DNA of 64,000 bases. It comes from an uncultured Clostridia bacterium. Lineage in GTDB: Bacteria; Bacillota; Clostridia; Saccharofermentanales; Saccharofermentanaceae. The stretch is taken from the NCBI GenBank assembly GCA_946407705.1, contig CAMJPC010000009.1:1-64000 (forward strand), in the 5' to 3' direction. Below the pieces are notes generated by a model, which saw only the letters and a list, made by a program, of their open reading frames with translations, ran no database searches and was not told the DNA's origin. Position 1 is the stretch's first letter; every line of letters begins with the position of its first letter. This document shows positions 8,548 to 16,707 of the stretch, one piece after another. The translations under genes and the position numbers were made by a program.

Positions 8548-10514
8548 CAGTTTGTTTCCTTCTCGATCTTATTTGCTGTTGTGATTATGTAATCAGCGAT
8601 GGCCATTGGAGTAATGAGAGGCGTCTCGGTCATCATGATCTGTCTGCCGGTCCTCTCACCTGCTTTGCTCAAAAGCTCGACATACTGCATACTGTCGCCG
8701 CCGAGAGCAACAAAGTTGGATGTCTCGGAGATCTCGCTTCTGTCTTTGTTAAGTACCTCTGCGAACACTTCACAGACAGTATCAATAAGCTTGACATATT
8801 CATCCGTTCTGATCCTCTTGATCTCCTCATCTGAAGGATCAGAGCATTCTGTAAAGAACAGCTTTGATTCTTCGAGACCTGCAACAAGAGCCCTTCTGTC
8901 AACACCCTTAAGGTTCTCCGGCATATCACCGATGAGGCTTACCACTTTCGAAGGCCTCTCGATCATGGAGAGAGTTGAGATAGAATTGAACACGCCTTTC
9001 AGTGATGTCGTAAGTTCGAAAGCGCCTAACTTGCCGTTATCAGAAAGAACAAGGATCATCTGCTTGCTATCGGTTCTGGGAAGCTTTGCATATACAAGAG
9101 CCATGGCAGTATAACCGCCCTTGTTGATCCTGGATTCGATCTCTTCAGGTGAGATATTTTCGCCGTTGGGTCCGATGATAACATCATCCTTTCGTCCAAC
9201 GATGGAAAGCCTTCCGTTATCATCGATCTTTACGAAGTCATTTGTGGCATAGTAATCATCTTCGATCGGTTTGAAAACCCCATTAACGTAAGTTCCGTTC
9301 ATGGAATGATCTTTGGGGATAAGAAGTTCACCTTCATCTGAAAGCTTATAGTCGATGTTGGAGAATATAATGCCGACCTTGCCTTCATTCCTGAGCTTCG
9401 GTTTTCTTGCAAGTTCTACGGAAAGAACGCCGCACTCGGTCAAACCATATCCGTTATGGATCGAATACCCCAAACCGTTAAGTACTTCAATGGTTCTGGG
9501 TTGAATAAAACCGCCGCCTGAGATAAGGAATCTCAGTTCCTCACCAAGTAACTGACGTCTTATTTTCTTGAATATAATGCCTCTTGCAATGGTTGCACCT
9601 AAAAGCGGGAAGGCATTCTGAAGCTTATTGGAGAATCTGATCGCTTTATTGAATGTTTTAGTCTTCCCCTGCTTGGCAACCTCTGCTTCCAAAGCCGAAA
9701 CCGTTTTGTTCCAAACGAGAGGGATCGCGAAGAAATGAGTCACGCCTATTCTTCTGCAAACAAGCTGTATGGATTCAACGTCGTACCTGGGAAGGAAAAC
9801 AAAGCATCTTCCAAAGAAAGAAAACCACAAGAGCAGAGCTACGAGTCCGAAAATGTGATAAAACGGCAAGAACGCAAGATTCTTGATCTCAAGCTTTGAA
9901 TTATATTGTACTGCCGGATTCATTTCGACAAGATCGGCTGAAAGTTCAACCTGTTTGCAGATAGTCCTGCCGCTGTGGGAAATTATCTTAGGTTTAGATG
10001 TGGAACCGCTCGTAACGAGGATAACCTCATCTTCCCAATAGTCTTTTTCAGGAGCAGAATTGCCATCAATACCTTCAAGGACAGATTCCGGCTTTATAGC
10101 TCCGTTTACCATGTCATCCATTGATACGACGAATTCGGGCTTGAGTTCATCGATGATGTCATTAGTAATCGCAAGACTGTGTCTCGTATTGAGCAAGACA
10201 GGCTTAAAGCCGGATCTTAAAAGTCCCCAGAAGATCGCGACCCAGTCAACGGAATTCTCAAGATAGATTCCAGCGATTCTTGATCTGCCTTCGGCCGGTG
10301 CACCATACTTCTTCAAAAAAGCATTAGCAAAAACATCGGTTCTTGCACAGAATTCAGAATATGTGATTTTCGCGATCTTTCCGTTGTCTAAATATTCAGC
10401 GAAAAGTTCGCTGGTAAAACTCTCTCTGATGATCCTGAAAATAGTTTCAAAAGACTGATCAGAGCCATGAAGTTCCCGGATATTACGGGTTACGATTTTT
10501 GCGACCATTACCAT
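8547..10514 (-). CDS. Acyl-AMP ligase with C-terminal acyl carrier domain
   Basis: A 655-residue two-domain protein. Residues about 20-530 form an adenylate-forming ligase: VTSGSTSKPK (about 168-176, ATP loop), NGYGLTECG and GRKDDVIIGPNGENISPEEIE. Residues about 570-645 form a phosphopantetheine carrier domain with FVALGGDSMQYVELL (Ser about 608). This is the layout of a self-loading fatty acyl-AMP ligase: activate a carboxylic acid, then transfer it to the attached carrier. No thioesterase, ketosynthase or condensation domain follows. The start overlaps the previous stop (TGATG). In this operon it may feed the tandem PlsC protein. The acyl substrate is not predictable. Confidence 0.87.
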   Translation of the reverse strand: MVMVAKIVTRNIRELHGSDQSFETIFRIIRESFTSELFAEYLDNGKIAKITYSEFCARTDVFANAFLKKYGAPAEGRSRIAGIYLENSVDWVAIFWGLLRSGFKPVLLNTRHSLAITNDIIDELKPEFVVSMDDMVNGAIKPESVLEGIDGNSAPEKDYWEDEVILVTSGSTSKPKIISHSGRTICKQVELSADLVEMNPAVQYNSKLEIKNLAFLPFYHIFGLVALLLWFSFFGRCFVFLPRYDVESIQLVCRRIGVTHFFAIPLVWNKTVSALEAEVAKQGKTKTFNKAIRFSNKLQNAFPLLGATIARGIIFKKIRRQLLGEELRFLISGGGFIQPRTIEVLNGLGYSIHNGYGLTECGVLSVELARKPKLRNEGKVGIIFSNIDYKLSDEGELLIPKDHSMNGTYVNGVFKPIEDDYYATNDFVKIDDNGRLSIVGRKDDVIIGPNGENISPEEIESRINKGGYTAMALVYAKLPRTDSKQMILVLSDNGKLGAFELTTSLKGVFNSISTLSMIERPSKVVSLIGDMPENLKGVDRRALVAGLEESKLFFTECSDPSDEEIKRIRTDEYVKLIDTVCEVFAEVLNKDRSEISETSNFVALGGDSMQYVELLSKAGERTGRQIMMTETPLITPMAIADYIITTANKIEKETN

Positions 10515-11623
10515 CAGACATTAAGCCCCCAGACTTCTTTGATCTGACCGCACATTTCAAGGATAGCTGCCTCACCCTGCGGAACTATGCCGAAATAGTC
10601 CAGGAAAGCATGAGTAACGCCTCTGTATCTTGTGATCTTGCAAGGAACACCTGCTTCTTTGAGGAGTTTTGCGTAATACTCCATCTGGATCCTGAGACCG
10701 TCATATTCGGCAGAGAAGATTCCCGTAAAAGGCATGACGGACAGATCGGCATATATAGGGCTGACATCCGGAGCCTTCTTAACTTCTTCGTATCTTTCAC
10801 CTGTGTAGTTTAAAAGGATTCCGGCCATGAGCTGATCGTTGCCCTTACCGTCACAACGTCCCAACTGAAGCCTTGAAAGAATGAGATCTTTCTCTTCATC
10901 GTTAATGGAATAGTCAGAAATATTCCATTCATACAAACTGTCACCTGAATAAAGGTCGACGCAGGGATAGAATAGTCCGAGATAGGAGATCTTCGCGTTA
11001 CTCTTATTATCGATTACCGAAGCAAGCGCGAGATTTGCGCCTGCGCTGTCACCGAAAAGACCGATCTTTTCCTTGTCGATACCAAGCTCATCGGCATTGT
11101 CGTAAACATATGAGATAAGATTCAGACAATCGTTGATTGCAGCGGGATAGCGGTTTTCAGGAGCAAGTCCGTATTCGATATTGAGAACGACACAACCGGT
11201 CTGTTCAGCTGTAAATCTGCAGGGCTGCTCATAGAAATGAGCTGCGCTTGCCATGAAGGAACCACCGTGGATATAGATAAGAACAGGGCTCTTCTTCCCT
11301 GCGGAATCAGCCCTTTCATATCTGAAACATGTAACATTTCTTCCGTTAGAAGAGATCTCAAAACTGCTGTTAATGATCTCATCTGTACATGCATCAAGAC
11401 ACTGAGTCTTTGTGGCAAGCCTCATTCCTTCAACAGAAAACTTGGCAGGCGCCATTTTCTGGAAAGCGAAAATTGCATTTCTTATGAAGAATTCACGCTT
11501 ATCAAGAACACCTTCACGGTCATCATCAGGAATACTCTTTATAGCGATATCAAGGCCTCTGACGTTGATATGACTATCTTCAGCCAAAATCTTATCTACC
11601 AGTTCTTTGTCACATCTGTTCAT
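10514..11623 (-). CDS. HSL-family alpha/beta hydrolase (esterase/lipase)
   Basis: A 369-residue member of the hormone-sensitive lipase family. The oxyanion-hole motif HGGSF lies at about 119-123 and the nucleophile GDSAGAN at about 191-197 (Ser about 193). The catalytic His is in GVTHAFLDYF near the C-terminus. No signal peptide is seen, so it is probably cytoplasmic. It follows the glycosyltransferase by 5 bases and is coupled to the acyl-ligase gene. It may deacylate an intermediate or remove acyl groups from a glycolipid; substrate unknown. Confidence 0.85.
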   Translation of the reverse strand: MNRCDKELVDKILAEDSHINVRGLDIAIKSIPDDDREGVLDKREFFIRNAIFAFQKMAPAKFSVEGMRLATKTQCLDACTDEIINSSFEISSNGRNVTCFRYERADSAGKKSPVLIYIHGGSFMASAAHFYEQPCRFTAEQTGCVVLNIEYGLAPENRYPAAINDCLNLISYVYDNADELGIDKEKIGLFGDSAGANLALASVIDNKSNAKISYLGLFYPCVDLYSGDSLYEWNISDYSINDEEKDLILSRLQLGRCDGKGNDQLMAGILLNYTGERYEEVKKAPDVSPIYADLSVMPFTGIFSAEYDGLRIQMEYYAKLLKEAGVPCKITRYRGVTHAFLDYFGIVPQGEAAILEMCGQIKEVWGLNV

Positions 11624-11628
11624 TTAAA

Positions 11629-12639
11629 CTATACCTTTCCCATAATGCCTGAACGGCCGAAAACATATGATAACACTACTACAACGAATAAAGCGCAGAA
11701 AGCACCGAGCGGAATGAACCATCCCTGAAAATCAAAAAGAAGCATGATCAGGGTGGCAATACAATACTTTATCGCACCCGTAATGTAATAGATTACGCTT
11801 ATCTTCTGTCTGTGCCTTATGCCTGCGGAGAAAACATTTAGTACGGCGTGCATGCCGGTTACCCAAACAAACATAACTGCAGTCCAGATATAAAAATGCG
11901 GAATGTCAAACCACGATAAAATCGCGATCGCGATGGTATAAAGTGCGTAAACAAGAGATGAGATCAGGCCGTACGAAAGAAGCGATCCCTGAATCCTTAT
12001 AGTATCCTTTATGGGCTTGAAGTGAGTGTTCTTGTTGTTGTTCTCATAAATCGTCTTAATGTCTATTCCGGCAATGGGAATGCCTTCCTTATGCGCTGTT
12101 ACGAGAACATTAAGCTCATACTCGTATTTATTACCCGGAATGTCGCAAAGCCAATCGGTCATGCTGACAGGAAACCCTCTCAGGCCTGACTGGTTATCCC
12201 TGAGATATACGCCGGTGATTATCGTGTAAACAGTCTTGGAAAGATCGTTGCCGATCCTTGATTTTATCGGAATATGCTCAGAAAGATCTCTCATTCCGAG
12301 AACGATGCCCTTTGTCTTCTGGGCAAGTCTGGAAACTCGTTCAATGTCATCAATGGCATGCTGACCGTCAGCATCAGCAGTAACGATATAGTCAACTGAT
12401 TCTGAAAGATTATTGCCGATATACTCAAAACCGCGTTTCAGAGCGTATCCTTTACCCTTATTCTTAGCGTATGAGACATAATAAACGTCGTCCTTCACCT
12501 GATCGAAGATTGGATCAAACCTGGAATCGCTGCCGTCATTGCAGACAACTACGATAAATCCTCTGGATTTCAGTTCTCTCACAATAGACGGGAACTTAAC
12601 ATCCGGATTATAAACTGGCAGCAGAACGGCTGTCTTCAT
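11629..12639 (-). CDS. Family 2 glycosyltransferase with C-terminal GtrA-like membrane domain
   Basis: The N-terminal GT-A fold (about 1-215) has PVYNPD, NDGSDSRF and the metal-binding TADADGQH (about 88-94). It resembles dolichyl/undecaprenyl-phosphate sugar transferases. The C-terminal part (about 225-336) has four hydrophobic helices, like GtrA flippase-type proteins. The ATG at 12639 is preferred over TTG at 12642 because AGAGG then lies 5 bases away. It is the first gene of the lipid operon, 54 bases from a candidate -10 box. Likely makes or moves a lipid-linked sugar at the membrane; this could be the acceptor for acylation (inference). Confidence 0.82.
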   Translation of the reverse strand: MKTAVLLPVYNPDVKFPSIVRELKSRGFIVVVCNDGSDSRFDPIFDQVKDDVYYVSYAKNKGKGYALKRGFEYIGNNLSESVDYIVTADADGQHAIDDIERVSRLAQKTKGIVLGMRDLSEHIPIKSRIGNDLSKTVYTIITGVYLRDNQSGLRGFPVSMTDWLCDIPGNKYEYELNVLVTAHKEGIPIAGIDIKTIYENNNKNTHFKPIKDTIRIQGSLLSYGLISSLVYALYTIAIAILSWFDIPHFYIWTAVMFVWVTGMHAVLNVFSAGIRHRQKISVIYYITGAIKYCIATLIMLLFDFQGWFIPLGAFCALFVVVVLSYVFGRSGIMGKV

Positions 12640-12692
12640 CAAAACCTCTTAAATACGCAATTAACCTATTTTAAAAATAAGCACACTAAATA

Positions 12693-12720
12693 ATTCTATA
12701 TTTTAATTTTATTTTTTCAA
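12693..12720 (-). promoter_or_regulatory. Candidate promoter of the lipid operon
   Basis: Minus-strand TTGAAA (12715-12720), a 16-base spacer and TAGAAT (12693-12698) in a very AT-rich stretch. AT-richness makes chance matches likely, hence modest confidence. Confidence 0.45.
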
Positions 12721-12735
12721 TGATAAAATGGCTTT

Positions 12736-12751
12736 GTCGTTGTAAAACGAC
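12736..12751. promoter_or_regulatory. Inverted repeat in the divergent intergenic region
   Basis: GTCGTT-GTAA-AACGAC is a perfect 6-base inverted repeat just upstream of a TAATAT (-10-like, 12755-12760) on the plus strand. It could be an operator for the zinc-ribbon gene at 12796 and possibly for the lipid operon on the other side. Confidence 0.35.
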
Positions 12752-12795
12752 TAATAATATGACGCTATTTTATAGTCATTCATGGAGGAAAGAAT

Positions 12796-13239
12796 ATGAT
12801 TTGTACAAATTGCGGAACCCAATTTGAAGATGGCAACGCTTTCTGCCCTAACTGTGGTACTCCTGCTGCTCAGCCTGCACCTGCACCTGCTCCTGCTCAG
12901 GCTGCTCCTCAGTATAACTATGCACCTCAGCCCCAGCCTCAGCCCGTTTATGCTCCTACAGCAGGTGATCCTGATGCTGCTAAGAGCTGCATGATCACAG
13001 GTATCCTTGCTGCTGCATTTGCATGCACATTCTTCGTTGGATTCCTCGGAATTGTTTTCGGACCCATGGGTCTCAACAAGGCTAAGGCTTATCTGACACA
13101 GTATGGTTCTTATCCTGTTAAAGTCAGAATCGGTAAGTACCTTTCAATCGGCGGTCTTGCACTCGGTATTTTCGATACTGTATATCTCTTCATCTACATC
13201 ATCGGAATCATCGCAGGCATTGCTTCAAACATTCGCTGA
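12796..13239 (+). CDS. Zinc-ribbon, proline-rich, membrane protein
   Basis: A 147-residue protein. The N-terminus is a zinc ribbon with two CxxC pairs (CTNCG at about 3-7 and CPNCG at about 17-21). A Pro/Ala/Gln-rich linker follows (about 24-55), then two hydrophobic helices (about 64-95 and 115-145), as in DUF4190-like small membrane proteins. GGAGG lies 7 bases before the ATG. Monocistronic, ended by the terminator at 13261. Codons are strongly biased to GCT/CCT, unlike the neighbours, which fits high expression. Function unknown. Confidence 0.8.
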   Translation: MICTNCGTQFEDGNAFCPNCGTPAAQPAPAPAPAQAAPQYNYAPQPQPQPVYAPTAGDPDAAKSCMITGILAAAFACTFFVGFLGIVFGPMGLNKAKAYLTQYGSYPVKVRIGKYLSIGGLALGIFDTVYLFIYIIGIIAGIASNIR

Positions 13240-13260
13240 TCCGATAACAAAGCAAAAATC

Positions 13261-13287
13261 AGGGGCTGCAACTGCAGCCCCTTTTTA
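13261..13287. terminator. Bidirectional rho-independent terminator
   Basis: GGGGCTGCA (13262-13270) pairs with TGCAGCCCC (13273-13281), followed by TTTTTA on the plus strand and by GATTTTTGC on the minus strand. It lies between the convergent zinc-ribbon gene and purB and can serve both. Confidence 0.85.
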
Positions 13288-13306
13288 TTTGTATTTTATT
13301 GAAGGA

Positions 13307-14749
13307 TCAGACTTTTAGTTCTACGTCGTCTACTGCGAGATCTGCCTCGTGAGCCTTGAGCAGAGGCTTTACGCACTCGTCCAGGAATGCATCTACCTGC
13401 TCGGGGCATCTGCCGATATAGAGTTTGGGATCTCTTATCTTTAGGAGTTCATCCATTGTCATACCAAACTCAGGATCAGCAGCTATCCTATCGAGAAGAT
13501 CGTTGGGCTTGCCTTCATTCTTAACGACGGAACCTGCCTGCATGGAAAGCTGGCGGATCTTTTCGTGGAGATCCTGACGGTTTCCGCCCTTCTTTGTGGC
13601 TTCCATCATGATGTTCTCTGTCATCATGAAAGGAATCTCATCAAAGATGTGCTTCTCGATCATCTTGGGATATACAACGAGGCCGGAAGCAACGTTTGTA
13701 TAGATACCGAGGATCGCGTCAACTGCGAGGAATGCCTCAGGTACGGAGATACGCTTGTTCGCAGAGTCATCAAGGGTTCTTTCAAACCACTGCTCTGATG
13801 AGGTCATGGCTGGATTGAGAAGATCAGCGATGACATATCTGGAAAGCGAAGCGATTCTCTCGGATCTCATCGGGTTTCTTTTGTATGCCATTGCGGATGA
13901 ACCGATCTGGTTCTTCTCGAAAGGCTCTTCGATCTCCTTTAAATGCTGGAGAAGTCTGATGTCGTTGGAGAACTTGTGAGCGCTCTGAGCGATTGCAGCG
14001 AGAGCAGAAAGAACAGTGAAATCGATCTTTCTGGAATATGTCTGGCCCGATACATAGTAAGAAGACTCAAAGCCCATCTTGGCACAGATCTTCTTGTCGA
14101 GTTCCACGCATTTTGCGTGATCACCGTCGAAAAGATCGAGGAATGAAGCCTGTGTACCAGTTGTACCCTTGCAGCCGAGGAGCTTAAGTGAAGCGATGGC
14201 ATTCTCGACTGTCTCAAGATCGAAAACAAGATCCTGAAGCCAGAGTGTTGCCCTCTTACCTACCGTTACGAGCTGAGCTGGCTGAAAATGGGTAAAGCCC
14301 AAAGTAGGCATTGCCTTATATTCATCAGCAAACTTGGCAAGCTTTGAGATAAGGACGACAAGTCTCTTCCTGATAAGGGTAAGAGCGTCGCGCATGATGA
14401 TGATATCCGTGTTATCGCCAACGTAGCATGAAGTGGCTCCGAGGTGGATGATCCTGTCAGCACCGGATCCTGCTACCTGCTTACCGTATGAATGAACATG
14501 AGCCATTACGTCATGACGGCGGATCTTCTCTTCTGCTGCAGCATCCTCATAATCGATATCTTCCTTATGAGCCTTGAGATCTGCGATCTGCTCATCAGTG
14601 ATGTCGAGACCTAATTCTTTTTCAGCTTCTGCTAATGCGATCCAAAGAAGTCTCCATGTACGGAACTTCTTGTCAGGAGAGAAAATGAACTGCATCTCCC
14701 TGCTCGCATATCTCGAATTCAGGGGGCTCTCATAAATATCTTTTGTCAT
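13307..14749 (-). CDS. purB: Adenylosuccinate lyase
   Basis: PurB cleaves SAICAR to AICAR and adenylosuccinate to AMP, each releasing fumarate. The fumarase/aspartase-superfamily signature GSSAMAYKRNPMRSERI is intact, as are HLGATSCYVGDNTD and TLGFTHFQPAQLVTVGKR. The 480-residue length is typical of the longer type. The gene follows an aminotransferase gene by 7 bases and ends at the bidirectional terminator, so the pair forms one short operon. Confidence 0.95.
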   Translation of the reverse strand: MTKDIYESPLNSRYASREMQFIFSPDKKFRTWRLLWIALAEAEKELGLDITDEQIADLKAHKEDIDYEDAAAEEKIRRHDVMAHVHSYGKQVAGSGADRIIHLGATSCYVGDNTDIIIMRDALTLIRKRLVVLISKLAKFADEYKAMPTLGFTHFQPAQLVTVGKRATLWLQDLVFDLETVENAIASLKLLGCKGTTGTQASFLDLFDGDHAKCVELDKKICAKMGFESSYYVSGQTYSRKIDFTVLSALAAIAQSAHKFSNDIRLLQHLKEIEEPFEKNQIGSSAMAYKRNPMRSERIASLSRYVIADLLNPAMTSSEQWFERTLDDSANKRISVPEAFLAVDAILGIYTNVASGLVVYPKMIEKHIFDEIPFMMTENIMMEATKKGGNRQDLHEKIRQLSMQAGSVVKNEGKPNDLLDRIAADPEFGMTMDELLKIRDPKLYIGRCPEQVDAFLDECVKPLLKAHEADLAVDDVELKV

Positions 14750-14756
14750 GTTGGAA

Positions 14757-16043
14757 TCAACCCTCCAGAAGTTTATCTATAGCAGTAATTTTAGCACAAA
14801 CGCTAAGGATGCTCACTGCCTTGACGATGTTTTCGACCGGCGGGAATGAAGGACAAAGACGGATGTTGGAATCATCGGGATCCTTGCCGTAAGGATAGCT
14901 TGCGCCTGCAGGTGTAAGAGCTACACCTGCCTCCTTGCACATCTCTACAACCTTTGTTGCCGTGCCCGGGAATGCGTAGAAGCTTACGAAATATCCGCCC
15001 TTAGGATCTGTCCAGTGCCAGAGATCTGATCCGCCGAGTTCATCGTTAAGAACCTTCTGAACAGCTGCGAACTTGGGTCTTAATATCTCGGCATGCTTTC
15101 TCATATGCTTGTCGACTGCCTCAGCATTCGGCAGGAATCTGGCATGGGCAAGCTGATTTACTTTATTGGTGCAGATAGCCTGAACACCAAGATATTTCTT
15201 GGCTCTTGCCATATTGTCGGGGTTAGTTGCAAAACAGGATATACCGCCGCCTGCAAACGTGACCTTGGATGAAGATGCGAATTCATAAGGCCTGTTGGGA
15301 TTACCGGCCTCAGCGCAAAGTGAAAGGATATCAGGGATATGTCCTCTCTCACTTTCGTTATCGGTGATGTGGTGAACAACATAAGCGTTATCCCACATGA
15401 TCCTGAAATCAGGAGCTGCAGTCTTCATTGAAGCAAGTCTTCTGCATGTCTCTTCTGAATAAACGATTCCGTCGGGATTGCTGTAGCAAGGAACGCACCA
15501 GATACCGAGAACCTTGGGATCTTTTACGAGTTCTTCTACGACATCCATGTCAGGACCGTTATCCGTCATGGGAACCGGGATAAGCTCAAAGCCCAAAGTC
15601 TCGGTTACTCTGAAATGTCTGTCATAACCTGGAGCCGGACAAAGCCATTTACGGCCTTCTACCTCATACCAGGGCTTAGCTGACTCGATCTCACCAAAAA
15701 CCATGGATCTCATCAAAGCGTCAAACATCTGATTGAGGCTTGAAGAATTGCCCATAAAGACATTCTCCGTGTCTGTATTAAGGATCTCTGCGAACACCTT
15801 GCGGATATCATCGATACCTGCAGGAACACCATAGTTTCTGACATCCTGGCCTTTCTCGGACATGAAGCCAGACTCGCTCAAGTCATCATACATGTCACTT
15901 GCCAGATCAAGCTGCTCAGATGAAGGAACACCACGTGTCATATTGAGAGAAAGTGCCATGTTCTTGTATTCTTCATAGCGTTTTACAAGAAGTTCCTTCT
16001 CCTGTTTCAGCTCTTCAGCAGTCATTTCCCTGTAGCTCTTCAT
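14757..16043 (-). CDS. MocR-type PLP-dependent aminotransferase (probable aspartate aminotransferase)
   Basis: A 428-residue fold-type I aminotransferase of the Aminotran_MocR family (stand-alone, without a GntR domain). It opens EMTAEELKQEKELL and has the family's ALSLNMTRGVPSSEQLDL. The PLP lysine is in FASSSKVTFAGGG, and IRLCPSFPP near the C-terminus carries the carboxylate-binding Arg. Homologues are annotated as aspartate aminotransferases. The ATG overlaps the TGA of a possible 20-codon leader ORF (ATGA). Co-transcription with purB suits an aspartate-producing role, because aspartate enters purine synthesis one step before PurB (inference). Confidence 0.85.
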   Translation of the reverse strand: MKSYREMTAEELKQEKELLVKRYEEYKNMALSLNMTRGVPSSEQLDLASDMYDDLSESGFMSEKGQDVRNYGVPAGIDDIRKVFAEILNTDTENVFMGNSSSLNQMFDALMRSMVFGEIESAKPWYEVEGRKWLCPAPGYDRHFRVTETLGFELIPVPMTDNGPDMDVVEELVKDPKVLGIWCVPCYSNPDGIVYSEETCRRLASMKTAAPDFRIMWDNAYVVHHITDNESERGHIPDILSLCAEAGNPNRPYEFASSSKVTFAGGGISCFATNPDNMARAKKYLGVQAICTNKVNQLAHARFLPNAEAVDKHMRKHAEILRPKFAAVQKVLNDELGGSDLWHWTDPKGGYFVSFYAFPGTATKVVEMCKEAGVALTPAGASYPYGKDPDDSNIRLCPSFPPVENIVKAVSILSVCAKITAIDKLLEG

Positions 16044-16102
16044 TTCAGATTTCCTCTTTCAAAATGAAATATTGATAGATCAAAATTGCAATCAGGAGGC
16101 AT
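16040..16102 (-). CDS. Possible 20-residue leader ORF upstream of the aminotransferase
   Basis: ATG at 16102 follows a GGAGGG site and reads 20 codons (begins MPPDCNFD, ends RGNLK). Its TGA overlaps the ATG of the aminotransferase gene. A promoter at 16125-16153 would start RNA only a few bases before this ribosome site. The GGAGG can pair with CCTCC just after the ATG, hiding both site and start. It could be a coupled leader peptide or only a structured 5' leader; conservation is untested. Confidence 0.4.
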   Translation of the reverse strand: MPPDCNFDLSIFHFERGNLK

Positions 16103-16124
16103 AATCCCTCCAAAAACCTCAACA

Positions 16125-16153
16125 ATTATATTGAATATGCAATTTCAAAGCAA
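16125..16153 (-). promoter_or_regulatory. Promoter of the aminotransferase-purB operon
   Basis: Minus-strand TTGCTT (16148-16153), a 17-base spacer and TATAAT (16125-16130). Confidence 0.65.
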
Positions 16154-16204
16154 TCAAATTTCATATATTTAAGGAAAGCAAGAGTTTTTCTACATTTTGC
16201 ACCA

Positions 16205-16582
16205 TCAGAACGGAATCATCTCGATTTTTTTAATCATTCCGCTTGCATCATGTGTCACCTGAGCAACCAAAAATACGATATTCAGATCATAGAGACGGTA
16301 TTTCGAAATCAGGTATTGAGTGGTCCTTTCGATCTTGTTTCGTTTTCTGTAATCAACGGTTTCTGCTGATGCCGGATAGTTACCGATGTTACGTCTGGTC
16401 CTTACTTCAACCACATAGACATCATCAGCTTTTCTAAAAACACAATCGAGTTCACCTACATTATGAACTTCAAAATTCCTGCAGATTAAGGAAAAGCCGT
16501 TATCCGTCATCATTTTGATCACCGCATCTTCCCCGGTGTCGCCCAGTATCCGTTTGCATGTTCGTTTATCAGAATTGTCCAT
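16205..16582 (-). CDS. YraN/UPF0102-family nuclease-fold protein
   Basis: A 125-residue protein with the restriction-endonuclease-like fold of the YraN family. GDTGEDAVIKMM is the N-terminal helix; GELDCVFRKADDVYVVEVRTRR holds the D and ExR catalytic-like residues (family: E..D..ExK). I take the ATG at 16582 because AGGAGA lies 6 bases before it; the upstream in-frame ATG at 16603 would sit ahead of that site. Cellular role of the family is not established; it is often near rRNA-processing genes. Confidence 0.82.
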   Translation of the reverse strand: MDNSDKRTCKRILGDTGEDAVIKMMTDNGFSLICRNFEVHNVGELDCVFRKADDVYVVEVRTRRNIGNYPASAETVDYRKRNKIERTTQYLISKYRLYDLNIVFLVAQVTHDASGMIKKIEMIPF

Positions 16583-16649
16583 ATTTGATCTCCTAATAAT
16601 CAAATGAATTTAAGTTAAATATGAAAAATTTGTTATATTTGTTCTTTTA

Positions 16650-16678
16650 TTGAAATAAAGTATCGTCTGTCATATTAT
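16650..16678 (+). promoter_or_regulatory. Promoter of the GGDEF/EAL gene
   Basis: Plus-strand TTGAAA (16650-16655), a 17-base spacer and TATTAT (16673-16678), 30 bases before the ATG. Confidence 0.6.
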
Positions 16679-16707
16679 TCTAATTAATAAATTTTTGAGG
16701 TGAATAA

